From the NCBI GenBank assembly GCA_040374085.1, contig JBEIVB010000057.1:1-16024 (forward strand): 16,024 nt of DNA. The letters run 5' to 3'. The notes under the pieces are model-generated. The model had not been told where the DNA came from and did no database searches. It saw nothing but the letters and a program-made list of their open reading frames with translations. The stretch comes from JBEIVB01 sp040374085 (GTDB lineage Bacteria > Bacteroidota > Bacteroidia > UBA4408). The number at the start of each line of letters is the position of its first letter. The first letter of the stretch is position 1. The translations under genes and the position numbers were made by a program. Below, one piece after another: positions 5,699 through 13,314 of this stretch.

Positions 5699-6979
5699 AT
5701 GCGCATTTGGATTTTTCGGCGCAACCTGCGTTGGCTCGATCAGCCCGGGCTGTTGGCTCTCTTGGCCAAGGGCGATGCGGTGTTGCCCTTGGTGCACGAC
5801 CCCGATGCCGACCCCGGTTTGGCCGCCTTAGGTTTGGAGCCAAGAGGCAAGGCGGCCGATGCTTTTTGGGCGGGTTGTGTGTGGGCTCTTGCAAACCAAG
5901 CCGGTGCTCCTGCTTTGGGGTTTTATAGGGGCAACATCATACAAGCCCTAAACGGGGTGCGGGCTCAACAGCCGGTGCTGGAGGTGGCCTGGCCCACAGA
6001 GGCGGGCTTTACCGAGCAGCAGGAGGCCGAATCGGTGCGCCAGTGGTGCAGTCTGCACGGTGCAGCGTTTACTCGTTCCGATGCCGCCGCGCTGGTGCAC
6101 CCCCAGGATCTCAGCCAAGGTCAGATGCCCAGGCCCAAGAGTTTTACCCCGTTTCGAAAAGCCTTGGAAAAGGGGTGCACGGTGCGCTTGCCTCTTGCCG
6201 ACAGGCCCGCAGGCAATTGGGCCAACCCACCTGCCGAGCTGGCTTTGCCGGTGGCCAACCTGCAGATGCGTGCCGCCCAACTGCCCAACCACCCCCACTG
6301 CCTTTGGGTTCCCCAACCCGGCGAGGCAGGCGGGCATGCCCACCTCGGTGCGTATATGAACAGCCAAGCCCCCCAGCATTACCAAGATACCCGCAACGGC
6401 TTGCTGGAGGTGCAGCACGCCACCCGTTTCTCGCCCTGGCTCGCTTGGGGTTGCCTCTCGGCCCGACAGGTGCACCGGGCACTGCATGAACACGAAGAGC
6501 GGGTAGGAGCCACTCAGCAAACGCACTGGATTCGAGTAGAATTGTGGTGGCGCGATTATTTTCATCACCGAATGCTGATACAACCCAAAACCTATTTTAA
6601 AGAGATGCGGCTAACGGAACATCCGTTTCGAAGCCGGGTTCAGGAGAAGCTGTTCCAAGGCTGGTGCATGGGCACCGAGGGCCACGATTTTTGCAGGGCC
6701 CATCAAAAAGAGCTGCTGCACACGGGCTATCAAACGAACCGGGGACGGCAGAACACGGCTTCTTTTCTCATCCACAACCTGCGCCTGCCTGCAGCCTGGG
6801 GTGCTCTTTGGTTTCAGCATCAATTGGTGGATTTCGATGTGGCCAGCAACTACGGCAACTGGGCGTACCTGGCAGGCACCGGCGACGACCCTCGGCCCAA
6901 CCGCCAGTTCAACCTCGATCGCCAACAAGACCTTTACGATCCCCAACATTTGTACACCCAACGATGGATAAACACCTGA
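5699..6979 (+). CDS. DASH-type cryptochrome / photolyase
   Basis: Predicted FAD-binding photolyase-family protein of 426 residues, in family terms a CRY-DASH repairing cyclobutane dimers in single-stranded or looped DNA. The N-terminal antenna domain begins MRIWIFRRNLRW. The FAD domain has LWWRDYFHHRML, then TNRGRQNTASFL and SNYGNWAYLAGTGDDPRPNR near the C terminus, the signature of DASH proteins. The usual TGxPxVDA stretch of photolyases is altered here to TEGHDFCRA, so the active site may be divergent. ATG 5699 fits the family start and has AAAGGG just upstream; an in-frame ATG at 5684 is the alternative. It heads a tight four-gene operon, overlapping the next gene by 16 bp. It belongs to a different lineage from the FeS-type protein at 373-1905. 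Confidence 0.9.
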   Translation: MRIWIFRRNLRWLDQPGLLALLAKGDAVLPLVHDPDADPGLAALGLEPRGKAADAFWAGCVWALANQAGAPALGFYRGNIIQALNGVRAQQPVLEVAWPTEAGFTEQQEAESVRQWCSLHGAAFTRSDAAALVHPQDLSQGQMPRPKSFTPFRKALEKGCTVRLPLADRPAGNWANPPAELALPVANLQMRAAQLPNHPHCLWVPQPGEAGGHAHLGAYMNSQAPQHYQDTRNGLLEVQHATRFSPWLAWGCLSARQVHRALHEHEERVGATQQTHWIRVELWWRDYFHHRMLIQPKTYFKEMRLTEHPFRSRVQEKLFQGWCMGTEGHDFCRAHQKELLHTGYQTNRGRQNTASFLIHNLRLPAAWGALWFQHQLVDFDVASNYGNWAYLAGTGDDPRPNRQFNLDRQQDLYDPQHLYTQRWINT

Positions 6980-7254
6980 ACTTCTCCGAAGACGAACAGA
7001 ACCGCATCATTCAGATGGCCTGGGAAGACCGAACCCCCTTTGAGGCCATCCGCGGGCAGTTTGGATTAACAGAGGGGGAAGTAATAGACCTTATGCGCCG
7101 ATGGAGCAAGCCCTCCAGCTTTCGTATGTGGAGAAAGCGCATGGCCGGGCGCACCACCAAACACGTCCAGCAACGCCCTTTTTCGGCCGGTCGCATGCAA
7201 TGCAGCCGTCAACGCTCCATCTCCTCCAACCGCATCAGCAAGCGCAGGTCATGA
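6964..7254 (+). CDS. TIGR03643 family small protein (cryptochrome-linked)
   Basis: A 96-residue protein. DEQNRIIQMAWEDRTPFEAI, then FGLTEGEVIDLMRR and KPSSFRMWRKRMAGRTTKH, matches the small conserved family TIGR03643, often found beside cryptochrome/photolyase genes. The pattern suggests a helix-turn-helix-like fold, basic near the end, but the function is unknown. The last 27 residues or so after RTTKH are low-complexity, Ser/Arg-rich, and look like an extension beyond the family core, perhaps created when the reading frame ran on into the start of the next gene. Its ATG lies 16 bp inside the photolyase gene. Its TGA overlaps the ATG of the DUF429 gene (ATGA), so translation is probably coupled through the operon. 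Confidence 0.85.
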   Translation: MDKHLNFSEDEQNRIIQMAWEDRTPFEAIRGQFGLTEGEVIDLMRRWSKPSSFRMWRKRMAGRTTKHVQQRPFSAGRMQCSRQRSISSNRISKRRS

Positions 7255-7823
7255 TGGGCATCGATTACGGCAGCCAGCTTGCCGGCACCACGGTGGTGTG
7301 CTGGCTGGAGGGCAATGTGGTGCATGCACGGCAGTCGGAGAAAGGCCGCTCGACCGATGCGTTTGTGGCCGATTGCCTGCGCATGCTTCAGCCCGAATGG
7401 GTGGCCATTGATGCCCCTCTCTCTCTGCCCGGGGTGTACAGAGGGCTCTCCCATTACCGCGATTACCACTACCGCCGGGCCGATCGGGAGGCCAAAGCCA
7501 TGTCGCCTCTGTTTTTGGGTGGCCTCACGGCCCGCGCCATGCAGCTGGTGGCCGATCATCCGCACATAAAATGGCTCGAGGCCTACCCTTCGCGCAGGGC
7601 AGAGGCTCTGAATTTCCCACCCGGAGGCCTCCGCAAAAAAGACCCCGCCGCCTTGAACCTTTTGCAACCTATGCTGGTTACAAGAGGCTGGCAAGTGCAT
7701 CGCGCCACGCCTACCCACAACCACGCCCTCGACGCCCTGCTTGCCTTGTGCATTGGGTTCGATGCGGTTCGGAACGAGGCCATCGTGCTGGGCGATGCAG
7801 ACGAAGGTATTATATACTGCTGA
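7251..7823 (+). CDS. DUF429 family protein, predicted RNase H-like nuclease
   Basis: A 190-residue protein of the DUF429 family (PF04250), predicted to have an RNase H-like fold. Acidic residues sit at the expected places: D5 in GIDYGS, D54 in AIDAPLSLP, E110 in EAYPSRR, and D161 in HALDALLAL. These would form a two-metal nuclease site; activity is not proven for the family. The start at 7251 gives the family's immediate GIDYG strand and a 4-bp ATGA overlap with the previous gene. Earlier in-frame ATGs (7101, 7200) would add unlike sequence that overlaps the TIGR03643 gene. Its position in the cryptochrome operon suggests a role in nucleic-acid handling after damage, which is inference. Its TGA overlaps the next start (TGATG). 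Confidence 0.85.
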   Translation: MMGIDYGSQLAGTTVVCWLEGNVVHARQSEKGRSTDAFVADCLRMLQPEWVAIDAPLSLPGVYRGLSHYRDYHYRRADREAKAMSPLFLGGLTARAMQLVADHPHIKWLEAYPSRRAEALNFPPGGLRKKDPAALNLLQPMLVTRGWQVHRATPTHNHALDALLALCIGFDAVRNEAIVLGDADEGIIYC

Positions 7824-8146
7824 TGAAGGAGGGATACAAAATATTGTTTATGGATCAGGTGCTTGAGGCCAAGGCCGGAGAGAATCTGCGCTCCTGCCTG
7901 ATGCGGAACCATCTGAGTCCCCACAACGATTCGGCCCGTTTCCTCAATTGCAAAGGAATAGGCACCTGCGGCACCTGCGCGGTAGAGGTGTTAGAAGGAA
8001 CGCTGCCCCCGGCAGAAGGGTTTGAATTGCTGCGCCTTTCTCTGCCCCCACACCACAATTCCAATCGAAGACTGGCCTGCAAGATTCAGGTGCACTCGGA
8101 TTTGGTGGTAAAAAAATGCCCCGGATTTTGGGGCGAAGACTGCTGA
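7823..8146 (+). CDS. 2Fe-2S ferredoxin
   Basis: A 107-residue protein of the ferredoxin fold. The cluster-binding cysteines are C43, C49, C52 (pattern C-x5-C-x2-C in LNCKGIGTCGTCAVEV) and C86 in RRLACKIQV. The spacing is closer to adrenodoxin-type than to plant-type ferredoxins. Three more cysteines (C25, C99, C107) are probably not ligands. It is the last gene of the cryptochrome operon, coupled to the DUF429 gene by TGATG. Possible roles are supplying electrons to reduce the flavin of the cryptochrome, or serving a partner elsewhere. It stops 1 bp before the convergent end of korA, a ferredoxin-using enzyme, but on the other strand, so co-regulation is not implied. Confidence 0.88.
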   Translation: MKEGYKILFMDQVLEAKAGENLRSCLMRNHLSPHNDSARFLNCKGIGTCGTCAVEVLEGTLPPAEGFELLRLSLPPHHNSNRRLACKIQVHSDLVVKKCPGFWGEDC

Positions 8147-8147
8147 A

Positions 8148-9989
8148 TCAGCCCAGTATCTCGTTTATCTTTTCCTTGATCTCGTTTACAGCAAACGGAA
8201 CACCTTTTATCTTATTAAAAGGTATGGCCGGAATGAGGTAGCGATCGCGAATGAGGCGGATGAGCTGTCCGTTGTTGATCTCCGGAATCAGCACGTGGTC
8301 GTACTGAGCCAAAAGAGTGCCCAAGTTGGCCGGAAACGGGTTCATGTATTTCACCTGAGCGTGTGCCACCGATTTGCCTTCGGCAAGGCATTCTTTTACG
8401 GCCGTTTTTATGGCACCATACGTAGATCCCCAACCCAGTATGAGCAACTTTCCGCTCGAGGGCCCCTGATCGATGGCTTGAGCCGGAACATCGTGGGCCA
8501 CCCCATCTACTTTGGCTTGGCGCAACAGCACCATACGCTCGTGGTTGTCAGAGTCGTAGGAGATGTTTCCGGTTTCGTGCTCTTTTTCCAACCCACCCAC
8601 TCGGTGCTCCAAGCCGGCTACGCCCGGAATGGCCCATGGCCTGGCCAGATGCTCGTTGCGGGTGTAGGGTAGAAAGGGCTTTCCGTCGGCTGCAGGTTGC
8701 GCAAAGGTTACCGGTATGGTTGGAAGCGCATCGGCGCTGGGAAAACGCCAAGGCTCTGCTCCGTTGGCAATGAATCCATCGCTGAGGAACATAACAGGAG
8801 TCATATATTTTATGGCCAACCGGCAGGCTTCAAATACGGTTTCAAAACAGTCGCTGGGCGAATAGGGCGCCACCACCACCACCGGCGCTTCTCCGTTGCG
8901 CCCATAAACAGCTTGCAATAAGTCGGCCTGCTCGGTTTTGGTGGGCAAGCCGGTGGAGGGGCCGCCTCTTTGTATGTTTAAAATCACCAGAGGCAGTTCC
9001 AGCATCAGCGCCAGGCCAATGGCTTCGGTTTTAAGGGCAATGCCCGGACCCGATGAGGCGGTTACCCCAAGGCTTCCTCCAAAAGAGGCACCAATGGCGG
9101 CACACACCGCAGCAATTTCATCTTCGGCCTGAAAGGTTTTTACACCGTATGCCTTATGTTTGGCCAGCTCGTGCAGAATGTCGGATGCAGGGGTAATGGG
9201 ATAGGTGCCGTAGAAGAGGGTGAGGTTGGCTTTTTGAGCCGCCGCCACCAGCCCCAGGGCGGTAGCTTGGTTGCCCATGATGCTGCGGTACTCGCCCGAA
9301 GGCAACACGGCTTTTTTAACTTCCACCCGTGCATTGAAGGTTTCGGTGGTTTCGCCGAAATGATACCCGGCCAACAATACTTTGCGGTTGGCCTCTACCA
9401 ATTCCGGACGCTTGCGGAAACGCTCCTCCAGACTTTTTATAGTAGATTCCATATCCCGGTTGTACATCCAATAGAGAAAACCCAGAATGAACATGTTCTT
9501 GCAACGATCGGCCTCTTTGGTGCCCAGCCCGCTGCCCTCTAGGGTTTGGCGGGTGAGTCGGGTAACCTCAAGTTCAATCACCCGGTATTGACCCAAGGAT
9601 CCGTTGCGCAGGGGATTGTCTCCATCGGCATATTTGGCCAGCTTCAGGTTCTTAGGGTCGAAGCCGTCGGTGTTGGCAAGAATAACGCCGCCGGGTTTGA
9701 GCTGGCGCAAGTTGGCTTTTAATGCAGCCGCGTTCATCACCACCAACACATCGTAGTAGTCGCCCGGGGTGTTGATTTCGATGCTGCCGAAGTGCAGTTG
9801 AAAGCCCGAAACACCGGCCAGCGTGCCTTGTGGGGCGCGAATCTCAGCGGGGAAGTTGGGGAAGGTAGAAACGTCGTTGCCAAAGAGCGCAGCGGTTTCG
9901 GTGAACTGGCTTCCGGTAAGCTGGATGCCATCTCCGCTATCGCCTGCCAGGAGTATGGTTACGTCGGATAAAACGGTGTTGGGCGTCAT
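8148..9989 (-). CDS. korA: 2-oxoglutarate (2-oxoacid):ferredoxin oxidoreductase, fused gamma-alpha subunit
   Basis: Predicted large subunit of a thiamine-diphosphate 2-oxoacid:ferredoxin oxidoreductase, which converts 2-oxoglutarate plus CoA to succinyl-CoA and reduces ferredoxin. It has 613 residues, as expected for the fused form. The gamma domain is at about 10-190 (LLAGDSGDGIQLTG, FPAEIRAPQGTL). The alpha domain follows, with YPITPASD at 263-270, QAEDE at 287-291, SSGPG at 312-316, and RGGPSTGLPTKTEQADL at 341-357. These match KorA better than pyruvate enzymes, but substrate is inferred. The beta subunit (korB), which holds thiamine diphosphate and normally follows at once, is absent: the next gene downstream is the convergent ferredoxin gene, 1 bp away. 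A TACCTTTG element 50 bp upstream may be its own promoter. Confidence 0.92.
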   Translation of the reverse strand: MTPNTVLSDVTILLAGDSGDGIQLTGSQFTETAALFGNDVSTFPNFPAEIRAPQGTLAGVSGFQLHFGSIEINTPGDYYDVLVVMNAAALKANLRQLKPGGVILANTDGFDPKNLKLAKYADGDNPLRNGSLGQYRVIELEVTRLTRQTLEGSGLGTKEADRCKNMFILGFLYWMYNRDMESTIKSLEERFRKRPELVEANRKVLLAGYHFGETTETFNARVEVKKAVLPSGEYRSIMGNQATALGLVAAAQKANLTLFYGTYPITPASDILHELAKHKAYGVKTFQAEDEIAAVCAAIGASFGGSLGVTASSGPGIALKTEAIGLALMLELPLVILNIQRGGPSTGLPTKTEQADLLQAVYGRNGEAPVVVVAPYSPSDCFETVFEACRLAIKYMTPVMFLSDGFIANGAEPWRFPSADALPTIPVTFAQPAADGKPFLPYTRNEHLARPWAIPGVAGLEHRVGGLEKEHETGNISYDSDNHERMVLLRQAKVDGVAHDVPAQAIDQGPSSGKLLILGWGSTYGAIKTAVKECLAEGKSVAHAQVKYMNPFPANLGTLLAQYDHVLIPEINNGQLIRLIRDRYLIPAIPFNKIKGVPFAVNEIKEKINEILG

Positions 9990-10038
9990 AATGGAAATAA
10001 GTATCTGAAACCCTCAAGTCGGCGGAAGGTTCAGGCGG

Positions 10039-10046
10039 CAAAGGTA
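10039..10046 (-). promoter_or_regulatory. Bacteroidota -7-like element upstream of korA
   Basis: Minus-strand TACCTTTG fits the Bacteroidota -7 consensus TAnnTTTG and lies 49 bp before the korA start, within the 77-bp gpmI-korA gap. No TTG is present at the usual -33 spacing, so it is a half-match. Confidence 0.4.
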
Positions 10047-10066
10047 TGGGTTTTACCTGCCCTTGC

Positions 10067-11596
10067 TCAGGCTTTCCAATGAGCCAGCGCACGGCCGGTC
10101 ATGACCGGGGGTTGTGCTATGCCCATGAGCTGCAGCAGGGTAGGGGCTACATCGGCCAAACAACCCGCATCCAGCGATTCTACGCGCTCATCCAGCACCA
10201 CAAAGGGAACGGGATTCATGCTGTGTGCGGTGTTGGGGCTGCCGTCGGGGTTAACGGCGTAGTCGGCGTTGCCGTGGTCGGCCAGCACCAGGGCGCTGTA
10301 GCCTGCAGCTTGCGCGGCCTCCAGGATGCGCCCCAGGCATTGGTCTACGGTTTCTATGGCCTGCACAATGGCCGAATAAACGCCTGTATGACCCACCATA
10401 TCGGGGTTGGCGTAGTTCACACACACAAAATCAGGTGCTTCGGCACTCAACAATTCCAGCACGGCCTGGGTTACCCCTTCTGCGCTCATCTGGGGTTGCA
10501 GATCGTAGGTGGCAACCTTGGGCGAGGGCACCATGCGGCGCAGCTCTCCGCCAAACGGGGTTTCGCGTCCCCCCGAAAAAAAGAAGGTAACGTGCGGGTA
10601 TTTCTCCGTTTCGGCCACCCGGGCCTGGCTTAACCCATGGCGGCTGATGACTTCACCCAGGGTATCTTCAAGGTTGTCTTTCCCGAACATAACGTTTACC
10701 TGATGAAAGGTATCGTCGTAGTTCGTCATGGTAACGTAGTGCAAGGGTATGGGATGCAGGCCTTGCTCCGGAAACGCCTGCTGGGTAAGGGCTTGGGTGA
10801 TTTCGCGGCAGCGGTCGGTGCGGAAGTTGAAGCAGAGCACGGCATCGCCCGGTGCGATCAGGGCTCGGGGCTCCGACATGCCGTCGCTCACCACTTGCGG
10901 AAGAATGAATTCGTCGGTAATGCCTTCTGTATATTGTGCGGCAACGGCTTCGGTGGCACTCGAAACCAAGCGTCCGGATCCACGGGTGTATAGGTCGTAT
11001 GCTAACTTTATCCGCTCCCAGCGCTTGTCGCGGTCCATGGCGTAGTAGCGGCCCACCACGGTGGCAATGCGGGCAGGGGTTTGGGCAACGGCTTCTTCCA
11101 GGCGGCTGAGGTAGCCCAATCCGCTCTTGGGGTCGGTGTCGCGCCCATCGGTAATGGCGTGTATCCACACCCTGCTCAGGCCGGCTTTTGCCGCTGCCTG
11201 GCACAGGGCCACCAGATGAGCCTGGGCGCTGTGTACCCCACCTTCCGAAACAAGACCAAGCAGATGCAGGGGCTTGTTGTGCTCCAGGCAATAGGCAAAG
11301 GCCGCACGCAAGGCCGGGTTCTGCTCAAAGCTTCCATCGGAAATGGCGCGGTTGATGCGCTCCAAATCCTGATAAACCACGCGCCCTGCACCCAAGTTCA
11401 AATGCCCCACTTCGCTGTTGCCCATCTGGCCCTCGGGCAGGCCCACGGCTGTGCCATAGGTGGTGAGGGTGCTGTGGGGCCAACGGCTCATCAGGTGGTG
11501 CATAACGGGTGTTTGAGCCGCCGCAATGGCATCGGTGGCGTCGCCTTTTCCAAGGCCCCAGCCGTCGAGTATAATCAAGAGGGTTTTATGATGCAT
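10067..11596 (-). CDS. gpmI: 2,3-bisphosphoglycerate-independent phosphoglycerate mutase
   Basis: Glycolytic and gluconeogenic enzyme that interconverts 3- and 2-phosphoglycerate in the cytosol with two metal ions (usually Mn2+). It has 509 residues, the normal length. Metal ligand Asp11 lies in LIILDGWGLG, and the phospho-acceptor Ser61 in GQMGNSEVGH. The middle phosphotransfer domain has AITDGRDTDP. The C-terminal metal-binding segment includes LADHGNAD and NTAHSMNPVPF. All key positions look intact. The start is only 3 bp after the stop of the histidine-kinase gene, so it should be co-transcribed and perhaps translationally coupled with it, an unusual partner for a housekeeping enzyme. korA follows 77 bp downstream. 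Confidence 0.96.
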   Translation of the reverse strand: MHHKTLLIILDGWGLGKGDATDAIAAAQTPVMHHLMSRWPHSTLTTYGTAVGLPEGQMGNSEVGHLNLGAGRVVYQDLERINRAISDGSFEQNPALRAAFAYCLEHNKPLHLLGLVSEGGVHSAQAHLVALCQAAAKAGLSRVWIHAITDGRDTDPKSGLGYLSRLEEAVAQTPARIATVVGRYYAMDRDKRWERIKLAYDLYTRGSGRLVSSATEAVAAQYTEGITDEFILPQVVSDGMSEPRALIAPGDAVLCFNFRTDRCREITQALTQQAFPEQGLHPIPLHYVTMTNYDDTFHQVNVMFGKDNLEDTLGEVISRHGLSQARVAETEKYPHVTFFFSGGRETPFGGELRRMVPSPKVATYDLQPQMSAEGVTQAVLELLSAEAPDFVCVNYANPDMVGHTGVYSAIVQAIETVDQCLGRILEAAQAAGYSALVLADHGNADYAVNPDGSPNTAHSMNPVPFVVLDERVESLDAGCLADVAPTLLQLMGIAQPPVMTGRALAHWKA

Positions 11597-11599
11597 GGC

Positions 11600-12577
11600 T
11601 TATGATGGAAACGAAACGGTAAAGGTGGCGCCCCGGGGCTGCGTGTCGCTCACCCATACCTTGCCCTTTTGCAAGGAAACGAGCTGCTGAACAATGTAAA
11701 GACCCAAGCCGGTGCCCTTGGTTTTGCGGGTTTCTTCGTTGCCGCTGCGGTAAAATTTTTGAAACACCTGCGCCTTGTCCTGCGCCGCAATGCCGGAACC
11801 GAAATCCACTACCTCCAACACCCAACCCTTTTCGGCTGCCCGCGCACGCACCTGAACAGGTGCGGTTTCCGGACTGTATTTCAACGCGTTCTCTACCAAA
11901 TTCAGCACCACCGATTCCAACGCAGCAGCATCGGTAATGACCGGCAACGTAGAGGGCAATTGCATCTGTAGGCGCTCTCCCCACTTGTGTTTGAGCACCA
12001 ACAACTTTTGACTGATGAAACCGGCTGCATCCAATGGTTCGGGATGCAACACCACGTGGTGGTTTTCGATGCGGGTAGCCAAAAGAATCTGCTCCGTTAA
12101 GGCATCCAGACGCTCCAGATCCGCCAGGCCCTGAGCCACCAAACGTGCCTGTGTTTCGGGCGGGAGTGCCCGTTTGCCAATGGTTTCCAACTGCAATCGG
12201 GCAGAAGCCATGGGCGATTTCAATTCGTGGGTAATGGAAAGGAGGAAGTTTTTCTGCTGCCTGCTCAGGGCCTCCATGCGCTGCAAGGATTTGCGCACCT
12301 GATACACGCCGGTAAACACCAGCCCAAGAAATACCAATCCTTCACCCGTAATCATCCACATCCGCTTTTGCAGCTTCCGCTCCAGGGCCAGGTTTTCTTG
12401 TTCAAGGTGCGCCGGATTGCTGTGCAAAAGCTCGTTGAGCTGGCTGCGCTGCTGGTACACCTCGTTGTTCAAACGCCCCATCAGCAGCAGCCACCAGCAA
12501 AATTGCAGCACCACATACACCACCAGCACATAAAACCAGCGCAGGGGTTTCGGACGGTTCAAAGCATCGGTGGGCAT
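11600..12577 (-). CDS. Membrane sensor histidine kinase (HisKA type)
   Basis: Predicted two-component sensor kinase, 325 residues from the chosen start. Segment RWFYVLVVYVVLQFCWWLLLM (about 13-34) is the first membrane helix. A short Gln/Glu-rich, probably coiled-coil, extracytoplasmic stretch (about 36-72) follows, then a second helix (about 74-93). There is no room for a large sensor domain. The H box FLLSITHELKSP carries His117; the N box NLVENALKYS, the DFGSGI G1 box and GTGLGLYIVQ complete the ATPase domain. HisKA kinases usually pair with OmpR-type regulators; none is in the window, and the broken regulator at 13302-14016 is of the NarL type. The ATG at 12577 lies 8 bp from a TACCTTTG element; an in-frame ATG at 12622 is less likely. 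It leads gpmI. Confidence 0.9.
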   Translation of the reverse strand: MPTDALNRPKPLRWFYVLVVYVVLQFCWWLLLMGRLNNEVYQQRSQLNELLHSNPAHLEQENLALERKLQKRMWMITGEGLVFLGLVFTGVYQVRKSLQRMEALSRQQKNFLLSITHELKSPMASARLQLETIGKRALPPETQARLVAQGLADLERLDALTEQILLATRIENHHVVLHPEPLDAAGFISQKLLVLKHKWGERLQMQLPSTLPVITDAAALESVVLNLVENALKYSPETAPVQVRARAAEKGWVLEVVDFGSGIAAQDKAQVFQKFYRSGNEETRKTKGTGLGLYIVQQLVSLQKGKVWVSDTQPRGATFTVSFPS

Positions 12578-12585
12578 AATGGGTG

Positions 12586-12593
12586 CAAAGGTA
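12586..12593 (-). promoter_or_regulatory. Bacteroidota -7-like element before the kinase-gpmI operon
   Basis: TACCTTTG on the minus strand is a perfect TAnnTTTG match. It ends 8 bp before the kinase ATG, implying an almost leaderless transcript. The nearest upstream TTG is 26 bp away, longer than the usual spacing, so it is tentative. Confidence 0.4.
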
Positions 12594-12610
12594 AGGAAAG
12601 CCCGGGGGCC

Positions 12611-12622
12611 TTGCGGCCGCAA
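12611..12622. promoter_or_regulatory. Perfect 12-bp palindrome between divergent kinase and ccmB genes
   Basis: TTGCGGCCGCAA is a perfect palindrome in the 80-bp gap between the two divergent starts. It sits where a regulator could act on both promoters. No protein partner can be named. Confidence 0.35.
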
Positions 12623-12657
12623 AATGGGTTGGTGGAAATTTGGATACCTTCGGGCCC

Positions 12658-13314
12658 ATGTGGAAAGCGTTTCGCAACGTATGGTGGCTCGAGCAGCAAC
12701 AAGATTGGCGTCAGAAGCAAGCGCTTTCGGGCATTCTTTTGTATGTGCTCGCCACCGTGTTCATTTGCTACCTGGGTTTCCAGAGCAGCATCTCCGCCCC
12801 TGTTTGGAACGCCCTGTTCTACATCATCCTTCTTTTTGGCGCCCTCAACGCCGTTACCCGCAGTTTTTTGAAAGAGACCAAGGGCAAGTTGCTCTATGCC
12901 CACACCCTCTTCGACCCCCGCGCTTTTTTGTTGGGGAAAATGGCCTACAACGCCGTCATCACCTGGTTGTTGGGTTTGGCTACGTTTGTATTATACAGCT
13001 TGTTCATACGCAACATGGTGCAGGATGTGCCCTTGTTTGTGTTGGTGCTCTCGCTTGCCAGCATTGGATTTTCCAGCATCCTTACCATGGTGTCGGCCAT
13101 AGCCTCCAAAGCCGGCAACAACGTTAGTTTAATGGCCGTGCTCAGCTTTCCCATGCTCATACCCGAGCTCATCACTGTGCTGAAGGCGTCTAAGTTGGCG
13201 GTAGACGGCCTAGATCGAACCCTGGTGTGGCCTTCGCTTGCCGTGCTCCTCGCCCTGCAGGTGCTCGTGATGGCACTCGGTTGGTTGTTGTTCCCCTATT
13301 TATGGAAGGAGTAG
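12658..13314 (+). CDS. ccmB: Haem exporter membrane subunit CcmB
   Basis: Predicted permease subunit of the CcmABCD system that supplies haem for cytochrome c maturation. It has 218 residues with about six hydrophobic helices. The start MWKAFRNVWWLEQQQDWRQK and the following GILLYVLATVFICYL, SFLKETKGKLLYAHTLFDPR and SFPMLIPELI segments match the family. An ATG at 12640 is possible but would add six unlike residues; TACCTTCG just before the chosen ATG resembles a promoter element. The usual next gene, ccmC/ccsA, is missing: the frame of a decayed response regulator overlaps the 3' end instead. The nearby multihaem ActA is a plausible client of the pathway. Confidence 0.9.
   Translation: MWKAFRNVWWLEQQQDWRQKQALSGILLYVLATVFICYLGFQSSISAPVWNALFYIILLFGALNAVTRSFLKETKGKLLYAHTLFDPRAFLLGKMAYNAVITWLLGLATFVLYSLFIRNMVQDVPLFVLVLSLASIGFSSILTMVSAIASKAGNNVSLMAVLSFPMLIPELITVLKASKLAVDGLDRTLVWPSLAVLLALQVLVMALGWLLFPYLWKE

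Noticed and set aside
5537..5797. Upstream extension of comM by 87 codons
   Set aside because: The added residues do not resemble ComM, overlap the divergent photolyase gene, and the family starts at the MLVKTYGSA segment.
10046..10633. Plus-strand open frame of 195 codons opposite gpmI
   Set aside because: Antisense to a complete gpmI with all catalytic motifs; no independent coding features.
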